This document shows positions 60,679-64,000 of a stretch of 64,000 bases of DNA, one piece after another (the stretch's first letter is position 1; every line of letters begins with the position of its first letter). The notes under the pieces were generated by a model that was not told where the DNA came from, made no database searches, and worked only from the letters and a program-made list of their open reading frames with translations. The translations under genes and the position numbers were made by a program. Origin of the DNA: JAOABP01 sp964590395 (GTDB lineage: Bacteria; Hydrothermota; Tepidihabitantia; Tepidihabitantales; Tepidihabitantaceae); NCBI GenBank assembly GCA_964590395.1, contig CAZPVT010000030.1:62001-126000 (forward strand), given 5' to 3'.

Positions 60679-63600
60679 ATTTCCATTCTTTTCTCGATTT
60701 TCTCTGTAATCGGTTATCAGGAAGAGAAAAGTTTTATTATCGAGCAGACAACGGCTGTCTATGAGTTAGGTGTGTTGATAGATACGAGCCAGGTTCAAGC
60801 AATACTGGTTGTTGGTAGTGATTCGGTCTTTTTGAACGGGAATCCGGTTTCAAGGTCCCAATATCTCATTGAGCCCAATCAGGGGGTGCTGGTTCTCTTC
60901 GGTAGGGTGCCGGAGTTTTCTTTGCTCCGGGTAACCTATCGTTATCTATTGGTGGGAAGGTTAAAGGGTGAGGACAACATCTGGCGTTTACGGAAACTGA
61001 CCGGTGAAAATGGGGATAGTATTTTGACAGTTGCTCGACTGGATACCGGTCATATTCAGTCGGTTGGGGATTGGCAGATTTCCGGGAGTAAGACCGTAGG
61101 GTTGAACATTGGCACGGAAGCCGGTGTGGGTATTGACCAGGCAACGCGGATTAATCTTTCCGGACGGGTTGAGGATGTTAAGATTGATGCCGAGGTTTCA
61201 GACCAGAGTTCGCCAATACCGCCTGAAGGAACGACGTTGGAATTGAGGGAGCTGGATAGAATAAAGATCGATATTTTGGGGAGAAAATGGCGGTGTAATC
61301 TGGGTGATGTTGATATCCAGACGAATGTTGGCAGTTTTGGCCAGGTAAACCGGCAGGCGATGGGAGCAGTTTTAACCGGGAGCACCGGTATCTTCTCCGG
61401 TTATCTTGGTTATGCCCAACCAAGAGGCGAGTTCGGTAGAGTAGTGCTAAAAGGGATTGATGGAGTTCAGGGTCCCTATATCCTTGCCCCAGATGGTCGG
61501 ATAACCCAGATAGTAGCCGGTAGCGAGGTCGTCTATCTTGATGGCAAGAGGATGACCCGTGGCTGGGATGCGGATTATACCATTGACTATTCAACCAGCG
61601 AGGTGGTTTTTACTAATCGGCACATCATTACCAGCAGGTCAAGGATTGAGGCGGAATTTCAGTTTCAAACCGATGCGTATGAGCGCAGCGGTATCGCAGC
61701 TGGTTTGAGAGTGACACCCAATCCGTTTCAGGTCAATTTAAGTTTTTTTCAAGAAGGGGACAATCCCAGGCGGTTAATGAACGAAGATTTGACCGCTGAC
61801 CAGTTGTTGATGCTGGCACGGCTGGGCAGAGATACGGTTAACAACTGGCTATCCGGTGCGGAGTTGGTTGGCGAAGGGATGGGCGATTACGTCTTAGAAG
61901 ATGGTTATTTTCGTTTTGTAGGTAGGAATGCCGGCAATTACCGTGTTAGGTTTACATATAAGGGTGAGTCGCTGGGCAGTTATTTTTATGATGATTCGCT
62001 AAACGGCTTTGTTTACCTGGGTCCGGGTCTAGGCAGTTATGTTGATAGTATCCGGATACCACTACCGAAGCGGGATGAGATTGGTTATGCTCAATTCGGT
62101 TTCGAGTATGACAGGTTGAAAGCCAGTCTGGAGGGCGTTCTTCGGCGCAGAAATGTCAATCTTTTTGCTGGTGATCAGGCGATCGATGGCACCGGAGCAG
62201 TGGGGCTGGGTGTTGATTGGATCGATAGTATCTTAGGGTTTTCGTATCAGCACCGGGAAAACGGAAAGGGTTTTTTTGTTGCCGCTCAATTGCCCGATGT
62301 TGATTTTTCCTATCGTTGGGGGGGGATAAAAGAGAGTTTGCGCCGGGCAAGTGATGAGTTGGTTATTAGATCTTTTCCGCGACAGAATGTTCAATTTCAG
62401 GCAGAGTTCGGACGCTTGCTGAAATTTGACCATACGCAGATTAACCGTTACGGTGCCGGGGCTCAAATTTTCTGGTTAGAGTTGAACGGATTTAAGGCGG
62501 GTGATTTCATTTTCGGGCAGGGAAGGTTAGCACCTAATATTCGTTGGTTTTATCCTGAGATAGTAGTTGAACAGGAGTTAAAACCGCTTGAATCGCACCG
62601 CAGTTTAAGATTGGGGACAGAGATAAAACCTAAAGATGATCTTGTTGTGGGAATGAGTTGGCAGGCGACCGGTTATCAGCGAAGAGGAACACCAGACAGT
62701 TTTTGGGAGAATGGCGATAGGACACACCTATGGCAACTGACAACAAACCAAAGAATCAGGGAGATTTTTGAGCTTTCCGGTGTCGGTGGTTATCAGTCTT
62801 ATCTTTATTCTGCTGGCGGGCAGAACTGGGGCAGGTATTTTGCCAGTTTAAACGGTGGGGTAAGACCAATCAGCGGGCTGAAGGTGGCATTTGACTTAAA
62901 TCATGCTTATCGCCAGCAGCAATTAAAAGCGGAGCAGTTCCGCTATGTTGGTCCGCACCGGGGCAATTACCGATATGACTCAATTACCGGTGTCTATGTT
63001 TCTGACCCTGATGGTGATTACGAGCGAATTGTAGTTTATTTGGGCAGTTTTGCGCGGGTGAGGGATTTTTCCTTAAACACAACATTTGATTGGACCGGGC
63101 TGGAGTTATTATATCTTTTTGGGTCATTCTCTCGGGATCTGAGCGCTACCGATACCAGTGCAATGAGTTGCGCGGAGAATTTCAATCTGCGCTTGGACTG
63201 GAACGGCTGGGAGCCGGTGGTAAGACCAACCTTGGGAATAATTGGTAATCGTGACCTTGACCGGACATTGAGTATTACGGGCAGACAGAGTACCCAGCAT
63301 ATTGAATTTTTGGAGCTGACGAGCAATCAATGGCAGGAACTGGAGATGTTTTTTCGGATAGAAAGGGCAGATTTATTGCGTAGATTTGTTTCCGGCACAC
63401 TTGATTATCAGAAGTCAGGGTGGCAATTTACCGTTGCACCGGTAATCGGTGCGCAGTTAAAACTGGAAACCGGGATAAGTTGGGACCGGAAGGCAATTGT
63501 CAAACCACAGTGGAGTGAGGAAATCGCGTGCTTCAATCTTAACGCGGTGGAGTTCTGGGTGGCGAAAAACTGGGTATTTTTTCGGCAGACCAGGTTGAGG

Positions 63601-63816
63601 TTGAGAAGCGGTGCAAGTTATCGGTGGGCAGATGTCAAATCCCTGCCCTATGAAATCGCGCTTACCCGGCCTTTGGGTTTTGTTCCTGATTTCACCGCGG
63701 AAGTTGAGCAGCTCTTTAGTGATATGTTTGGTTTGAATGCCAGATATTTTTTTACTAAACAGGAGGGCCGACTGTCAACGCACAATTTCTCCTTACAGAT
63801 GCGGGTTTATTTTTGA
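60679..63816 (+). CDS. SprA-like outer membrane beta-barrel protein
   Basis: A large exported protein (about 1045 residues) with the N-terminal pattern of SprA-type and related barrels. That pattern includes WQISGSKTVGLNIG, PIPPEGTTLELRELD, VLKGIDGVQGPYILAPDG, IVAGSEVVYLDGKRM, DYTIDYSTSEVVFTNRHI and SRSRIEAEFQFQTDAYERS. A long run of barrel-like alternating strands ends in MRVYF. A hydrophobic signal-like stretch (SILFSIFSVIG) lies upstream of the first GTG (60772), but no ATG/GTG/TTG precedes it in frame. The start given is ATT 60679; adding one G to GGGG at 60667-60670 would instead give ATG 60665. SprA is the main channel of type IX secretion; at about 1,000 residues this is much shorter than SprA. 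Confidence 0.72.
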   Translation: MSILFSIFSVIGYQEEKSFIIEQTTAVYELGVLIDTSQVQAILVVGSDSVFLNGNPVSRSQYLIEPNQGVLVLFGRVPEFSLLRVTYRYLLVGRLKGEDNIWRLRKLTGENGDSILTVARLDTGHIQSVGDWQISGSKTVGLNIGTEAGVGIDQATRINLSGRVEDVKIDAEVSDQSSPIPPEGTTLELRELDRIKIDILGRKWRCNLGDVDIQTNVGSFGQVNRQAMGAVLTGSTGIFSGYLGYAQPRGEFGRVVLKGIDGVQGPYILAPDGRITQIVAGSEVVYLDGKRMTRGWDADYTIDYSTSEVVFTNRHIITSRSRIEAEFQFQTDAYERSGIAAGLRVTPNPFQVNLSFFQEGDNPRRLMNEDLTADQLLMLARLGRDTVNNWLSGAELVGEGMGDYVLEDGYFRFVGRNAGNYRVRFTYKGESLGSYFYDDSLNGFVYLGPGLGSYVDSIRIPLPKRDEIGYAQFGFEYDRLKASLEGVLRRRNVNLFAGDQAIDGTGAVGLGVDWIDSILGFSYQHRENGKGFFVAAQLPDVDFSYRWGGIKESLRRASDELVIRSFPRQNVQFQAEFGRLLKFDHTQINRYGAGAQIFWLELNGFKAGDFIFGQGRLAPNIRWFYPEIVVEQELKPLESHRSLRLGTEIKPKDDLVVGMSWQATGYQRRGTPDSFWENGDRTHLWQLTTNQRIREIFELSGVGGYQSYLYSAGGQNWGRYFASLNGGVRPISGLKVAFDLNHAYRQQQLKAEQFRYVGPHRGNYRYDSITGVYVSDPDGDYERIVVYLGSFARVRDFSLNTTFDWTGLELLYLFGSFSRDLSATDTSAMSCAENFNLRLDWNGWEPVVRPTLGIIGNRDLDRTLSITGRQSTQHIEFLELTSNQWQELEMFFRIERADLLRRFVSGTLDYQKSGWQFTVAPVIGAQLKLETGISWDRKAIVKPQWSEEIACFNLNAVEFWVAKNWVFFRQTRLRLRSGASYRWADVKSLPYEIALTRPLGFVPDFTAEVEQLFSDMFGLNARYFFTKQEGRLSTHNFSLQMRVYF

Positions 63817-64000
63817 GTTTTTTTGTTAGCGGTGACTGGCTATCCAGGTGGGTGGTAAACTCAGCCGATTCTGATTTGAGTAAGTTAATAACATTAATGG
63901 CACCGAGTTTTGTTACTGCTAAACCAGCGTGTTAGAATTTAACCTTAAAGTTAAATTTGTTGACTCGGTAATTTTCCGGTTATCTCTTTGAAAATCAATA
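63817..64000. other. Intergenic tail, window end
   Basis: I see no gene in the last 184 bases. It holds an inverted repeat (TTAACCTTAAAGTTAAA, about 63939-63955) and a TTGACT at 63960 with only a weak -10 candidate (TATCTC, 63981). Confidence 0.4.

Noticed and set aside
63960..63990. Promoter for a gene beyond the window
   Set aside because: TTGACT is present but the -10 candidate is poor and no gene is visible, so it is only mentioned.

Overview
The window looks like a chromosomal segment of a Gram-negative-type, uncultured bacterium, most likely candidate division WOR-3 (Stahlbacteria) or a close relative. That placement is inferred from the gene mix: tandem secreted beta-propeller proteins, a C25 (gingipain-type) peptidase, five proteins with Por-type C-terminal sorting domains (GVYF-like endings), a SprA-like outer-membrane barrel, split 2-hydroxyacyl-CoA dehydratase activase genes and an exported Memo-AMMECR1 protein. 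An outer membrane is implied by an Omp85/TamA-TamB pair, an OmpA-family protein and lipoproteins. There are no phage, IS or CRISPR elements.

Layout. 1-131 is the start of a Cys/Met-metabolism PLP enzyme (-). 686-3020 is DUF3108 protein, mannose-1-phosphate guanylyltransferase and RdgB (+), followed by tRNA-Pro and tRNA-Arg. 3240-10432 (-) is a surface-polysaccharide locus: tyrosine autokinase, SLBB protein, OmpA-like protein, nucleotide-sugar epimerase/dehydratase and a GT4; two more glycosyltransferases follow on + (10620-12956). 13019-18721 (+) is pdxJ, secD, secF, pgpA, cinA, thpR. 19346-27030 (+) holds the C25-like protein and two giant propeller paralogues. 27275-38487 (+) is NfeD, SPFH, a P-type Ca2+-type ATPase, TamA-like Omp85, TamB and a PriA homologue without helicase motifs. 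39447-43690 are two more secreted proteins, one with a propeller nested in a glycosidase barrel. 43940-48350 is the activase trio plus Memo-AMMECR1. 48716-51646 is a transglutaminase lipoprotein, fabH and a half-size EamA protein. 51650-57788 (-) is livHMGF with a TMEM260-like and an MFS gene. 57886-63816 (+) is a sorted surface protein, an adenosine-specific kinase-family protein, a propeller lipoprotein and the SprA-like protein.

The sequence supports a clear promoter type, TTGAC[A/T/C]-N16/17-TAnnnT. In front of at least five genes (686, pdxJ, 43940, 48716, fabH) the -10 box ends exactly 7 nt before the start codon with no Shine-Dalgarno sequence, so these mRNAs are probably leaderless; three further genes come close. 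Genes inside operons instead have Shine-Dalgarno sequences or overlapping stop/start codons. This rule moves two starts (pdxJ to 13019, the DUF2229 gene to 43940). Other notable items are a roughly 320-bp dispersed Gly-codon-rich repeat present twice in opposite orientation, the ATPase-dead PriA, and probable active-site losses in the C25 and OmpA domains. Two genes (39447, 60679) would each be repaired by adding one G, suggesting either true frameshifts or assembly indels.
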